The position numbers and the translations under genes were made by a program. From contig JAPVLO010000206.1 of assembly GCA_027257055.1 (NCBI GenBank), positions 2,542,001 through 2,606,000 of the forward strand: a DNA stretch of 64,000 nt, read 5' to 3'. This DNA is from Cephalopachus bancanus (taxonomy: Eukaryota; Chordata; Mammalia; Primates; Tarsiidae). The notes below the pieces were generated by a model. It worked only from the letters and a program-made list of their open reading frames with translations. It was not told the origin of the DNA and made no database searches. Below, piece by piece: positions 1 through 11,765 of the stretch. How positions within the stretch are numbered: the stretch's first letter is position 1; each line of letters begins with the position of its first letter.

Positions 1-40
1 TGAGACCTTGTCTCTGAAAAAAAATTTTTTTTAATTAAAA
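1..40 (+). repeat. Alu fragment cut by window edge
   Basis: The window opens on the typical end of an Alu left arm (tgagaccttgtctct) followed by an A/T-rich linker. Only this piece is inside the window, so age cannot be judged. Confidence 0.6.
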
Positions 41-437
41 AAAAAAATCACACAAATCTTCTTCAAGTAAAATGGTTAAAAAAATAAGAAAGTACATGCA
101 AATACAGATTCAAGCTACAATAATATTTTTTAGGAGCCTAACAGACACGGCATTGTGCTCAGTGGTGCGGGAGATAAGCAGATCAACACAGGAGGCAAGA
201 TGTCTGACCTCGTGGAGTTGCCTTCCAGCAAGTGTCACCATCAGAAGTGCGGCAGTTGAGGCTGTGGCTATGCCAGAGGTCAACAAGGGGTGTGGTCTTG
301 GCAAGTCGTGGACTCTGTGTATTGCCAGGGCAAGCTGGAGCAAGGGTCCCACTGAGGGGATGAGAAGGAATGGCCAGCGAGGGAAGGTTAAAACCAGCAG
401 GGATGTCCTGAATGCCACGCAGAAAAAAGTGCAAGAT
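41..437. other. Gene-free stretch, probably decayed old repeat
   Basis: No recognisable gene. Phrases such as 'gacctcgtggagttgcctt' and 'gaggggatgagaaggaatgg' recall the very old mammalian L2-type repeats, but the match is too decayed to assign. Overlapping open frames on both strands show no family resemblance. Confidence 0.35.
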
Positions 438-936
438 TAGGAATCCCCAGCCCTCCGTTAGTAACCCGGCCTCGAGCAGGAAGTGAGCACGATGAGCAAG
501 GAATGCCTCACCTGTACTTACAGCCACTCCCCATCGTGTGCATTACCACCCGAGCTCCACCTCCTGTCAGTTCAGCACTGAAAAGCCTGCTTCCATTTCC
601 AACATCCCGTCTTGGTGAAGCAGGAGTTTCTGCAGTGACAGCAACCAAAACGAGATTACGGAGTAGACTAACCATAGCCAACACACTTCAGGTGTCACTA
701 TCTCCCATGACCCTCAGATGGGATCATCTAGTTGCAAGAAAACCAACTCAGGGCCTCTCTGATTCTGTATTATGGGAGTTGTATAATTATTTCATTATAT
801 ATTACAATGTAATAAAGTGCATGATAAATATAAGGTGCTTGAATCATCCTGAAATAGTCCCACCCCTAGTCTGTAGAAAAACTGTCTTCCGCAAAACTGG
901 TTTCCTGATGCCAAAAAGGTTGGAAACCACCATACT
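438..936 (+). mobile_element. Fossil hAT-type DNA transposon with transposase C-terminal remnant
   Basis: The text matches a common ancient mammalian DNA transposon, from 'gttagtaacccggcc' near the left end to 'gccaaaaaggttggaaacca' at the right end. The plus-strand frame between about 580 and 770 still reads as the C-terminal dimerisation part of a hAT transposase (FPTSRLGEAGVSAVTATKTR, then RLRSRL...NTLQVSLSP), corresponding to the family pattern FPTSxLxEAGFSA...KxRxR. Stops and lost catalytic regions make it inactive. The exact Repbase family name is not certain to me. Many mammalian genes derive from this superfamily, but nothing here suggests domestication. Confidence 0.7.
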
Positions 937-1276
937 AGATGATAGTGTTTAGGAAAAGATCATGTAAATATAAGTTCTAATAATTACCATTTTTCGGCTC
1001 TTATCTCTCTCGACCTTTCTAAAATAGTTTTTTTAGATATTTGCCTTATCTGAGGTACTTGAGGATGGGAACATTTTTTTCACCTTGGTATCCCCCGAGT
1101 GGCCTGGCCAGTGTCTTGTGTCAATGTAAGTCAGTGTTGATGGAAATAGCATGCTCATTTACTATTGTGAGTATGTGTGTGTATGCGTGTGTATATGAGA
1201 GTATGTATGTGGCCATGCTTGGTCTCCCTAACCAGATCAAGCTACCTAAGGGCAGGGGCTGGATGAACAGAGGTTT
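937..1276. other. Unique or unrecognised sequence
   Basis: Contains a short degenerate TGTGTA-rich patch around 1165-1212 (gtatgtgtgtgtatgcgtgt). No gene or clear repeat recognised. Confidence 0.5.
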
Positions 1277-1288
1277 GAGTCTGGGCTC

Positions 1289-1597
<309 letters not shown>

Positions 1598-1611
1598 GGG
1601 TCTGGGTTCTT

Positions 1612-2017
1612 CACCATCAGATCCCCTAGCATATTAAGTCACTAATAAATGAGTTGAACTGAATGTTCACCCGTTCTGGTAGCTAAGCGTTCACATATGA
1701 TCTCTGAGCACGAATGGACTACCTACAAGGAAACTGTGTGTTTACGGCTCTGTAATTCCTGTCGTTCCTTTGCACAGTGTGTTCTCACAGGATGGTTTTC
1801 ATTTCACTGTTGGAATCAAGGTTTTCCAGGTTAGTAAGCAGAGTACTTCACCTAACCAAGCCTAAAACAAACAAGTTCTGGTGAGACATGAATAGGCCGA
1901 ATGCATGAATAGCAGCACAGAAGTTGGAACCGGAGGGACCTATGAGGTCTGGTGATGGCATGAGGCCAGCCCCCTTTTTGTATAAGTGAGGAACAGATAT
2001 CCAGAGACTTTGTAAAA
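1612..2017. other. Unique or unrecognised sequence
   Basis: No gene or clear repeat. A weak old-repeat flavour near 1620-1660 (cactaataaatgagttgaac resembles an L2 3' end). Confidence 0.4.
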
Positions 2018-2075
2018 ATTGGCCAAGCACCTGGCTAGTTAATGGCAGAGCTGGGATTCAAATTGAATACTCAGA
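2018..2075 (-). repeat. MIR SINE fragment
   Basis: Minus-strand MIR core: 'ggccaagcacctggctagtt' continuing into 'ggcagagctgggattcaaa'. Confidence 0.75.
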
Positions 2076-2885
2076 CTCCCAGCCTTTGATCCTTACATTC
2101 CCCGCACCTCCCACCCCAACCAAGGTTTCCTCCTAAGCTGAGTTTACCTGTACGGCTAAAGTATTGCACCCTACGCCACTCTGCATCACCCACACATAAT
2201 TTGAAGACATCTGCGAAGGGACTGCTAATGGTCCAGCTCACTGAGCAGACACAAATGGATGAATAAAAAATGGCTGATCACACCCCGAATGACATTCAGC
2301 CAGTAAGCTCCGTAACTTATATTATATACTAATGTTCCTAATCTACGTTTGTCATGACATAATATTTGGGAAGACTTGAGACTGGAAAGTTCTCTGGACT
2401 CAGATCTTAGACTCTTGGCCAGACTTTCATACCAGCATCTTTGTGCAAGCGGCTGTCACTTTAGGATGGCAGGATGTCACCTTAGGATTGTATTAACTGA
2501 TGCAAAACAATAGCAGCAACTTGAGAGTGGCTGCCGACCTGCATCTCACCTGAAGTCCTAATTCTTTTGTGACACCAGAGTCCTCTCCAGTGGCAACTCA
2601 TTGTGATGTCACAAAGGATTATAACTCTAGGCGAGGAATAAAGAGGAGGAAAAGAAAGATCCTGTTTCCATGTCAGTGTTCCAGGAAAATTTGCTTTTAG
2701 AGAAAGCGCAAAATAGAAAATGTCCTTTATGCTCACATTTGGTAATGGGAATAAAGATATCTAACATCCTTGAGCCTCTTTCTAAGAGGCAAACAGTCTT
2801 CTGAGTTCTTTTTCACATATGTGATCCCAATGAGTATGTGCAACCATCCTTCAAAGGACCAATTATTCACAATTCACCAAAATGA
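2076..2885. other. Unique or unrecognised sequence
   Basis: About 0.8 kb without a recognised gene or repeat. The longest frame (minus strand, 2482-2736) has no family signature. Confidence 0.5.
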
Positions 2886-2960
2886 AAAAGTTGATGCGGA
2901 AAGGTTAGGTGACTTGCCCAGAGTTTTATAGCTAGCAAGTGGCAGAACTGAAATTCCCTA
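2886..2960 (-). repeat. MIR SINE fragment
   Basis: Minus-strand MIR core: 'ggtgacttgcccagagtttt', 'agctagcaagtggcagaact'. Confidence 0.75.
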
Positions 2961-3044
2961 CAAGTGAGCCATAGAATAAAGTGGGATACTCAAAATATGA
3001 AATAAGATACGGAAAAATTCCATAGGCTCATAGGTTCTTAAATA

Positions 3045-3160
3045 AACCACAGTGGCAGATAGAAGTTATTGTCCCTTTTACAGATGAAGCTCTTGACACC
3101 TGGAAAAGGTAGTTATTTTCCCAAATTCTCAGAGCTAGTAGGTAGCAAAAGAATAAGCAT
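3045..3160 (-). repeat. MIR-like fragment
   Basis: 'ttttacagatgaagctcttg' followed by 'cagagctagtaggtagcaaa' has the order and orientation of a minus-strand MIR, strongly decayed. Confidence 0.5.
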
Positions 3161-3221
3161 TTCCTGTTCCTACTTCAGCACATGGCCCTATAGGTAACTT
3201 CAACCTCTATACAGCGTCTAA

Positions 3222-3340
3222 TATGGATCAGAGACTGCTCCGGACACATAACTTGCCTCAGTGCATCCTTGCAACTATCCTATCAAGTTGTTATTATAAT
3301 CCCCATTTTACAGATGAGGAAATTGAGGCCAAGAGAAATA
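3222..3340 (-). repeat. MIR SINE
   Basis: 'cattttacagatgaggaaat' preceded by 'ccttgcaactatcctatcaa' is the 3' half of MIR on the minus strand. A young Alu sits directly to its right. Confidence 0.75.
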
Positions 3341-3357
3341 CAAAATTAAAATACACA

Positions 3358-3650
3358 GGCCGGGCTCAGTGGCTCAGCCTGTCACCCCAGCACTTTGGGA
3401 GGCCGAGGCGAGTGAATTGCCTGAGCACGCGGGTTCGAGACCCACCCGGGCAACTTGGCAAGACCTAGTCTCTACAATAAATCAAAAATTAGCCAGGCGT
3501 GGTAGCGCACGCCTGTAGTTCCGGCTACTTGGAAGGCTGAGGCGGAAGGATCACCGGAGCCCAGCAGGTCGAGGCTGCGGGGGCCGGGAGCAGCCACTGC
3601 ACTCCAGTCTGGGCGACAGAGTGAGACTCCAACTCAAAAAAAAAAAAAAA
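3358..3650 (+). repeat. Alu SINE, young lemur-type
   Basis: Carries all diagnostic changes of the young lineage: head ending GGCTCAGCCTG, B box GGTTCGAGACC, linker 'ctacaataaatcaaaaatta', right-arm 'ggccgggagcagccac' and 'actccaactcaaaa' before the A tail. Confidence 0.95.
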
Positions 3651-3655
3651 TACAA

Positions 3656-4190
3656 AAAACCCAGGTCTGCCTACTGCTGGTTTCTCCTCTCTGACTACAT
3701 CACATTATATGCTAAAGATTGGGGGACTAAATTTCCTTCATCATCAACAAAATAAGCTTTCCACACCTACCTCCACTGTGTCTCCGATGTCTACCATTTG
3801 ATTCATTCTTTCCAAAGTATGATATTGTAGAAGAAAACGTCCACTGTTCAGCCATTTCCATTTTCCCCTCCACATTCCCAAGCCCCCTTGCAGTTAACAA
3901 AGGAATATGAGCAGAAGCAACATGGGTTGCTTCTAGCCTGTAACTCAAGATTGTGAGGGTGTCTCCTCCTTTGCACACTTCTCCTTCCCTGCTGGTTGGA
4001 AGTGACATGGAGGCCACTGAGCTTCAACTATATGACTGAGGGCCACACCCTAATAGACGATGGAGAAGTGAACCGGGAGAAACATAAATCCTTGAATGAC
4101 TGTATGGAGCAGACCCACCTGCCAGCCTGGGACATTTGCTTCATTCCATTACCTGGGTAGGAAAAAATATTAGAGCCTTTCTGAGCCACT
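3656..4190. other. Unique or unrecognised sequence
   Basis: No gene or clear repeat recognised. The minus-strand frame at 3727-4017 has no known domain. Confidence 0.5.
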
Positions 4191-4655
4191 AAATTACTGA
4201 GCAATAAGAACATGGAACCATCCGTGCTGCCCATCAAAAGAGGACTGGATTAAAAAAATGTGGTACATATACACAATGGAATATTACGCAGCCATAAAGA
4301 AGAAAGAAATCATGAACTTTGCAGCAACCTGGATGGAATTAGAGCTTATAATGCTGAGTGATCTCTCACAGAAACAAAGAGCTGAGTATCACATGTTCTC
4401 ACTCATAAGTGGACCTTGAACAACTACCGTATTATTATAAGAAAAGGATTAAAAGTGGCGGGAAACTGCGGGGAGGGGAATTGGGGGGGTGGGGAGGTAG
4501 GATTGACAGTGGTCGATATCTGCCTGGGGAAGAGGGGGACACACCTCATCGATAAGGGTACCTGCACGATGAATATTTGTATACCTAGCCCTGAATTGTA
4601 CCCCACAATTTTAAATTAAAAAATAAAAAACAAAAACAAAATTACTGAGCAATAA
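4191..4655 (+). mobile_element. 5'-truncated LINE-1 3' end with 17-bp target duplication
   Basis: The insert reads as the end of L1 ORF2 ('aatggaatattacgcagcca', 'ttctcactcataagtggacc'), a G-rich 3' UTR (4470-4500) and an A-rich tail. It is flanked by a perfect direct repeat aaattactgagcaataa at 4191-4207 and 4639-4655, proof of target-primed insertion. The ORF2 remnant is too short to be functional. Confidence 0.95.
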
Positions 4656-4764
4656 TAAATATCTATTGTTTTAAGCCCCTGAATTATATTGTTATGTAGC
4701 AAAGGCAGCTGATGCAGTTAGTATATTGAATGTCTCTCATCAAGCCTTTTCGTGGCTAATTTAA

Positions 4765-5072
<308 letters not shown>

Positions 5073-5075
5073 CTT

Positions 5076-5231
5076 GAAAGAATATTGCATGATCCAAGCT
5101 TTGGCCCCCTCCCCTACCTTGGAGAGGTGAATCTCCTCTCTCACTCTCTCTTTCTCTCTCTAATACACTAATTTACTTTCTAAATAAACTATATTTTCTA
5201 GTCTTAAAAAAAGAAAGAATATTGCATAATC
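5076..5231 (+). mobile_element. Retroposed transcript 3' end (118 bp)
   Basis: A 19-bp duplication (gaaagaatattgcatgatc at 5076-5094, gaaagaatattgcataatc at 5213-5231, one mismatch) brackets about 118 bp. The insert ends in an A run and carries AATAAA (5182-5187, within 'ctaaataaact') about 20 bases before it. It therefore looks like the polyadenylated end of a transcript copied in by the L1 machinery. The CT-rich body (5127-5160) resembles an R/U5 region of a retroviral-type LTR, but the source is not identified. Confidence 0.75.
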
Positions 5232-5253
5232 TATAGAATTAAGAGGAAGCCTG

Positions 5254-5570
5254 TCTGGCAAGATGGATCATGCCTGTAATCCCAGCACTTTGGGAGGCGG
5301 AGGCAAGAGGATTGCCTCAGGCCATGGGTTTGAGACCAGCCTGGGCAACTTGGTGAGACCCGTCTCTACAGTAAATAAAAAAAATAAAAAGTTATCCGGG
5401 TGTGGTGGCACACGCTTGTAGTCCCAGCTACTTGGAAGACTGAGGCAGAAGGATCTCCTGAGCTCAGCAGGTAGAGGCTGTGGTGGCCGTGAGCGTGCCA
5501 CTGCACTGCAGCCTGGGTGACACAGTGAGACTTCTACTCAAAAAAAGAAAAAAAATATTTAAAAATAAAA
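5254..5570 (+). repeat. Alu SINE, slightly 5'-truncated
   Basis: Begins inside the head (tctggcaagatggatcatgc) and ends in an A-rich tail. Bounded by aagaggaagcctg (5241-5253) and aagaggaaacctg (5571-5583). Confidence 0.9.
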
Positions 5571-5583
5571 AAGAGGAAACCTG

Positions 5584-6127
5584 CAGAAACAAACTCAGAA
5601 AAACTGGCAGGAAGAAGAGAAGTTAGGCAGTTGGACTGGTGTCCCAAATTTGGGAAACTTTTGGAGGTATCACCCCTGTGGACACTGCAGCCACTGGGCA
5701 TTGACTGGACACCAGAGCTAGCGCTGGGAACTGGACACCATGGGTGTCACCATTGGCACCGCAACCCCAGGAATTCACTGTTGCTGCTGCCAGAACAAAT
5801 CCCTCACAACCCCTACTTCCTTGCCTCTCTGGTTCCAATCTAAGCCCAGGCCAGAGACTCTGACTGGTTATCCCTGCATCAAGTAGCCAAGCCTGGCCTT
5901 CTTGGCCAGGGTGAACACAGCTGGCTTTACAGCAATCCTAGTCGCATTATGACTCCTACAGGAAAGATGTTCAGATGTCAGAAAGTCAAAAAATACAAAA
6001 CTGCATTGTCCTCCCAGAAAAAAAAATTGCTTCTAGATCAAAACGGTTCTATGGAAACTCATGGTTCAAAAGTACTCTCAGGTGACTGTTGCTTTCTCTA
6101 AGCTCATTATATTCAGTCCCTGGTATC
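5584..6127. other. Unique or unrecognised sequence
   Basis: GC-moderate sequence with open frames on both strands (5623-5843) but no recognised domain. 'ggtttgagaccagcc'-type Alu text is absent. No gene call is supported. Confidence 0.45.
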
Positions 6128-6403
6128 TTTTTTCTTCTTTTCTTTTCTTTCTTAAGACAGGGTCTCACTCTGTTGCGCAGGCGAGAGTGCAGTGGCACAG
6201 TCCTGGCTCATCACAGCCTTGACCTCCTAGACTGAGGCATCCTTCCACCTCAACCTCCTGAGTAGCTAGTAGCTGGGACTACAGGCATGCATCATCACAC
6301 CCGGCTAATTTTTGTATTTTTTGTAGCGATGAGGTCTCACTATGTTGCCGAGGCTGGTCTTAAACTCCTGGACCCAAAGTACTGGGCTTACAGGCATGAG
6401 CCT
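6128..6403 (-). repeat. Alu SINE, AluJ-like
   Basis: Poly-pyrimidine tail then 'gacagggtctcactctgttg', ending 'ggcatgagcc'. The left arm is shortened near its start. Confidence 0.9.
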
Positions 6404-6476
6404 TTTTCAGTTGTGACAGAAACTTAATTAAAACTATTATTATTTTTTAAGTAGAGGGTTATTGGTTCAAACAAGT

Positions 6477-6790
6477 AAAAATACAAGCATAAGCCAGGCT
6501 CGGTGGCTCAGCCCGTAATCCCACGCCTTGGGAGGCTGAGGTGAGTGGTTGCCTGAGCCTGTGGGTTCGAGACCTGCCTGGGCAACTTGGCGAGACCACA
6601 TCTCTACAATAAATCAAAAATCAGCTGGGCATGGTAGCGCGCACCTGTAATTCCGGCTTCTTGGAAGGCTGAGGCAGAAGGATCGCCGGATCCCGGCAGG
6701 TGGAGGCTGCAGTGGCTGGGAGCGGCCACTGCACTCCAGTCTGGGTGATGGAGTGAAACTCCAACTCAAAAAAAAAAAAAATACAAGCAT
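6477..6790 (+). repeat. Alu SINE, young lemur-type, with target duplication
   Basis: Diagnostic head, linker and ending of the young lineage. Perfect 14-bp flanks aaaaatacaagcat at 6477-6490 and ending at 6790. Confidence 0.95.
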
Positions 6791-7297
6791 GTCTGGGTTC
6801 AAGGCCCGAATGATGTCATGGGGTTCATTCTCCTGCATTCCTCTGCTCTGCATCCCCTGAAGTCCCTCCATTGTCACTCTAGCTCACCCTGTTATGGTGA
6901 CAAGACACCTGTCTGCATCCTCAGGCATGCATCCTCTTTTCCCAGTGCCCCCAGAAGGAAGAGAGACTCTCTCCCTCCAACAGTTCACAGGAGCCATCTC
7001 ACCTGGCTCCAACATGCCCATTGCTGAGCCAGCCCCCATGGGCAGGTAGTTCAAGAGTTTGTATTTCTACATCCAAAGTCATCTCCACTCAAACCGAAGA
7101 GCAGAAATGTAGGAAGGTGATTTTCTTAAGGAAAATCAGGCTATGAACAGAAGGAACAGGAAAAGGAAGGTGGGTGGATGAAGACGAGAGAACTATTACA
7201 GGGGTCAAATCAGCAGCCTGCCTAGGGCCCCAGAGGTTACAACAGAGGTTTTGAGAGTCTTCATACAATATAAACCAAGTAAAGGAGCCGCAGTGTA
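6791..7297. other. Unique or unrecognised sequence
   Basis: No gene or clear repeat recognised in this 0.5 kb. Confidence 0.5.
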
Positions 7298-7560
7298 ACA
7301 TGGTAACCCCATATCCAAGAAGGCTACACGTAATGTCTACCTATTCCAAAGAAGTCACCCACAGACCCAAGACACTGGTTTATTAGAACTTACAGGAATC
7401 ACCGATGGTGGCAGGTCGGTGAAGAATTTGCCCTTGAGGCAGTACAGCAAGCAGATTTATAATCAAAACAAGCAAGTTTATCATTCAAATTCCTATCCAG
7501 TGTTTAAAATTACATTAAAAGTGATAGTACACTGCTTATGGTCTATGTCTGAGCAATACT
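7298..7560 (+). repeat. Copy A of a ~260-bp paired element
   Basis: Shares collinear text with 9738-9990: 'ggtaaccccatatc', 'ttccaaagaagtc', 'ggtttattagaa', 'ggcaggtcggtgaagaat', 'tttataatcaaaac', 'aaattcctatccagtgttta'. Similarity fades near 7540. Orientation given is arbitrary. Could be a pair of LTRs, two copies of one repeat family, or a local duplication; I do not recognise the family. Confidence 0.7.
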
Positions 7561-8119
7561 TCACACCCAAAAGTCAGAGTTCTTTCTCTCACCTTTTATG
7601 AAGTATAGCTTTGCATCCATAGCCCAGACCTGAAGGTTTGTCTAAAAGGATAAAGATGCAATTTGATGTTGTAGAATGGGTGTCTCATCCTCAGCCTACA
7701 GAAATCTCAGGCTGGATAATCCTTTGTCATGGGGGCTGTCCTATGCATGTTTAGGAGAATTCCTGGCCTCCACTCACTAGATATCAATACCACTCTCACC
7801 TCCAACCCCCGCTGTGAAGCCAAAAATGTCTCCAGACATCACTCCCTACCCCCTGCCAGTTGAAAATCGCCATATAGAAGGCATGAGAACAGAAAATGAG
7901 GGTTCTAAAACGCTCATCGAGAAGGTCACACCCAAGTCACAGGGCAGTCAGGTCCCACTGCAGCCCTGGGGCCCTTGAAGTTGGAGTCCTGGGAGATTGG
8001 GCTCCTGGATGCTGGATGGCAGAACTAGGGAGCTCCAGTTCTGTGCAAACCCTCCTCGCTTGGTCCTGGCCTTGGGGGCACCAGGGACTCTCCTCTTCTT
8101 CAAGACACTCTAACACAGG
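7561..8119. other. Unrecognised sequence
   Basis: Follows copy A of the paired element. The stretch 'gggtgtctcatcctcagcc' to 'tgaaaatcgccata' (7679-7873) resembles an old mobile-element tail but cannot be assigned. Confidence 0.4.
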
Positions 8120-8215
8120 CGTTAACTTCATCTCACAAAGGAGGAAGCTGAGGCGCTGAGAAATTAGAGTTAGTAAATGCCAGAGCTGGGAGTCAAGTCG
8201 GCATCTGGGTATCCA
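8120..8215 (-). repeat. MIR SINE fragment
   Basis: 'cttcatctcacaaaggagga', 'agtaaatgccagagctggga' are minus-strand MIR landmarks. Confidence 0.6.
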
Positions 8216-8580
8216 GGGTCATCGACCTCTCCGTTTCCAGCGCACCCTGAAGCCTCTCTGCCCTTCGGCCTCCGATAGCATTTCCCATTCAGGCTCCCAT
8301 GACTTGCCATGGGCTCCCATGACTCTTGGAGCTCTTATTTTTATATTTTCTCTCATGCTTCTCCCCACACTGTGTGGTCTCTGAGAGCTTAATCGCTTCA
8401 TCTCCACGGGTCTCACATAACAAAGGAACACGATGACAATAGCAATTACTTTTGCTCACCCTCAGATGAACGTCTGTACTTCACGATTTCTTGTAGAGAT
8501 CTGAATGTTTTAGAGATTTGTTTCATGCATTGATTTAGAATTGCAGGATTGAAACATATCGTTTTAGAAGCATCATAGTA
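8216..8580. other. Unique or unrecognised sequence
   Basis: No gene or repeat recognised. Confidence 0.45.
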
Positions 8581-8587
8581 TGCAGAG

Positions 8588-8765
8588 GGGGCATGTCCCC
8601 AGGACTCAGAAGACTGGGTTTTCATTTTGGCAGACTTGCCACAGACTTGCTGTGTGACTTTGGGAACATGATTTAACATCTCTGCGTCTCATTTGTCAGC
8701 TATGAAATTGGGGGCCTGGAATTATTAACCTACAAGAATTCTTCTGACAATCCGATGAAGGCACT
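8588..8765 (+). repeat. MIR SINE
   Basis: Plus-strand MIR: 'agaagactgggttttcattt', 'gccacagacttgctgtgtga', 'ctctgcgtctcatttgtcag'. Confidence 0.75.
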
Positions 8766-9296
8766 AGCCTAAAATTAAATCCATGATCATTTCCAAAATA
8801 TTTAGAATGCAGGACGGTTTCAAATAAGTATTAAGTGTGGCTGCAGGGAGGTGGCTGGAGAGAGCTCCTCCGTGTGGAATAACAGCTCAAAGCTGACTCT
8901 GGTGTGTTCCGTGAGGACAGAGAAGGGGGTAGGGCTGTGTCATCTGAGTCTCAATATAAACGTTAATTAAAAATGCATGCCCAGGCAGAAGGAGGACACC
9001 TGGTAAATTAGTGATGGCCCTGGGAGGACAACGTTGCACGGTTGACAGGGATCTGGACAGGAGGCCGGAGGTGGGGCACAGACATCAGTGTAAACAGAGA
9101 GCCCGGCTCAGAAGTCCCTCCTCACGGGGTTTTGGGTGTAGTCATGGCGCCGAAGGTGCCTGCCACTGAGTATTAAGTGACATGTTTCATTTAGCAGGAG
9201 ATGGGGCTGACGCTGCCACCAGAGCACACACAGGCCAACACCAGCCTTCTGTCCTGGAGCCTGCCAGTCCCGGTGGACAACAGCAACACTGTGATC
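8766..9296. other. Unique or unrecognised sequence
   Basis: No gene or clear repeat recognised. Confidence 0.45.
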
Positions 9297-9647
9297 AAAA
9301 AGGGAGCCCCAAAGCCGGCTCGGTGGCTCAGCCTGTAATCCCGTGCCTTTGGGAGGCTGAGGTGAGTGGATTGCCTGAATTAGGAATTTGGATGATTAAC
9401 TTGACTGCTTTGATTATAATTTGATTATAAAATTATAAAATTGCGGTTCGAGACCCGCCTGGGCAGTGAGACCTCATCTCTACAATAAATCAAAAAATCA
9501 GCCGGGCGTGGTAGCGCGTGCCTGTAATTCCAGCTACTCGGAAGGCTGAGGCGGAAGGATTGCCGGAGCCCAGCAGGTCGAGGCCACTGCACTCCAGTCT
9601 GGGGGGACAGAGTGAGACTCCAACTCAAAAAAAAAAAGGGAGCCCCA
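9297..9647 (+). repeat. Alu SINE, young lemur-type, interrupted by a 64-bp foreign insert
   Basis: Perfect 15-bp target duplication aaaaagggagcccca (9297-9311 and 9633-9647). The left arm runs normally to 'gattgcctga' and resumes at 'gcggttcgagacccgcc'; between them lies sequence foreign to Alu (9381-9444), described separately. Confidence 0.95.
9381..9444 (-). other. Inverted templated insert copied from 9889-9933
   Basis: Bases 9381-9419 are a perfect 39-base reverse complement of 9895-9933. The following bases 9421-9434 repeat the same donor again (ttgattataaaatt), and 9435-9444 (ataaaattgc) reach the donor end at 9889. The junction with the resumed Alu shares 'gc', and a few Alu bases are lost. 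This is a repair or replication product that used a nearby strand as template and slipped twice. Confidence 0.85.
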
Positions 9648-9737
9648 GAGTAGACCCCTAGTCCCCCTGCCAGGAGCCAGGTACCCCTGAGGGCAGGAGG
9701 GACTTTGTAGAGTGGGGCCTCTATCTCTCTCCCTCTG

Positions 9738-9990
9738 TAATGTGGTAACCCCAAATCTGAGAGGCCTTGCGCATAAGGTTTACCTGTTCCAAAGAAGTCG
9801 TCCAGAGGTTCAGCAGGGAGAGACCATGGTTTATTAGAATTTCGGGCGGCATCGATGGCGGCAGGTCAGTGAAGAATCTGCACCTCAAGCAATTTTATAA
9901 TCAAAGCAGTCAAGTTAATCATCCAAATTCCTATATGGTGTTTACAATGACATTGATTAAACCTGACGACTACACTGTTTTCAGCTTTAC
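9738..9990 (+). repeat. Copy B of the ~260-bp paired element; donor of the templated insert
   Basis: Collinear with 7298-7560 at roughly three quarters identity by eye. Its 9889-9933 segment is the exact donor for the insert inside the Alu at 9381-9444; copy A differs at several of these bases, so copy B was the template. Confidence 0.7.
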
Positions 9991-10640
9991 TTGGTCACCT
10001 GCACCCTGTGACTCCTTACTGGGAATATTCATATCCTTCAGAAACTGGCCTTGGCCAGAGGCCACTCCCTAAGGGATGGGACTGGAAGAAGCCAGGTGTA
10101 GGGGGAAACAGTCCATGTCCTCACAGTTACCCCATACCCTCTCTCTCCCATCCCTTGGTCAGCTGCTGTCAAGTTGTCTCTGTTTTGAGTCCTCAGAGGG
10201 AGTCTCTAATGGGTCCCCATAGCCTAAGATTTGAAATCCACCTGAGCTTCGTGGTAAGGGTGGTTAGAGAGCTTGAGGAGAAACCCCTGGGAGTAGCCAG
10301 GGGAAGGCATCTCTTCCTCTTTCTGACCCTGCCATGTGCCACGTCCTTTCCCCCTTCCTGCCTCCTGTCCATAAACTCCCTGTGTGAATATGGTCCAGCA
10401 GAAGTGGGAAGCCACCCAGTTGGTCGCTCGGTTCCTCAAGTCTGGGCAAATGCTATGGTGGACCTAGATACGCACAGGCTTCTGCCCTGGTCACATTGAC
10501 AGGGAGTTCGTCCCAAGCAGTGAAGAGATGGTTGAGGGGATGATTCAGCATCGGGGACTTTGAGGGAGGATGAGTCTGTGTAGCTGAAGTATGTAGGCTA
10601 ATAAGATGGACAACAACAAAAAAAAATTTTTTTTAATGCC
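9991..10640. other. Unrecognised sequence with a chance-looking open frame
   Basis: The longest open frame in the window (10008-10499, 163 codons, plus strand) lies here. It shows no domain, signal peptide or conserved motif I recognise, and opposite-strand frames overlap it. It may belong to the same element as copy B (for example an internal or LTR part). I do not call a gene. Confidence 0.4.
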
Positions 10641-10647
10641 CTCTATT

Positions 10648-10950
<303 letters not shown>

Positions 10951-11050
10951 GAAAATGTCCTCTCTTGAGATGCTGGGTTTCCTGTGCTAGGTCACTTTCA
11001 GGTATTGGAAATTACAATGATGACTGTCACATATAAAGTCTGCAACAATT

Positions 11051-11645
<595 letters not shown>

Positions 11646-11649
11646 ATCA

Positions 11650-11765
11650 GCCATCTTCCCACTAAACGGTATACTGCTTTAAAAATTCATTTCTATATCC
11701 AGATCCCCTGTAGCCATGCCTAACACATAGTAGGTGCTGAATAAATGCTTTTTGAATGAAACTAA
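11650..11765 (+). repeat. Second LINE-2 3' end
   Basis: 'tgcctaacacatagtaggtg' and 'ctgaataaatgctttttgaa' repeat the L2 tail pattern immediately after the previous copy. Confidence 0.7.

Noticed and set aside
10008..10499. Longest open frame in the window (163 codons)
   Set aside because: No domain, signal peptide or family resemblance; overlapping minus-strand frames of similar size; lies next to a repeat copy. Length alone is expected by chance in 64 kb.
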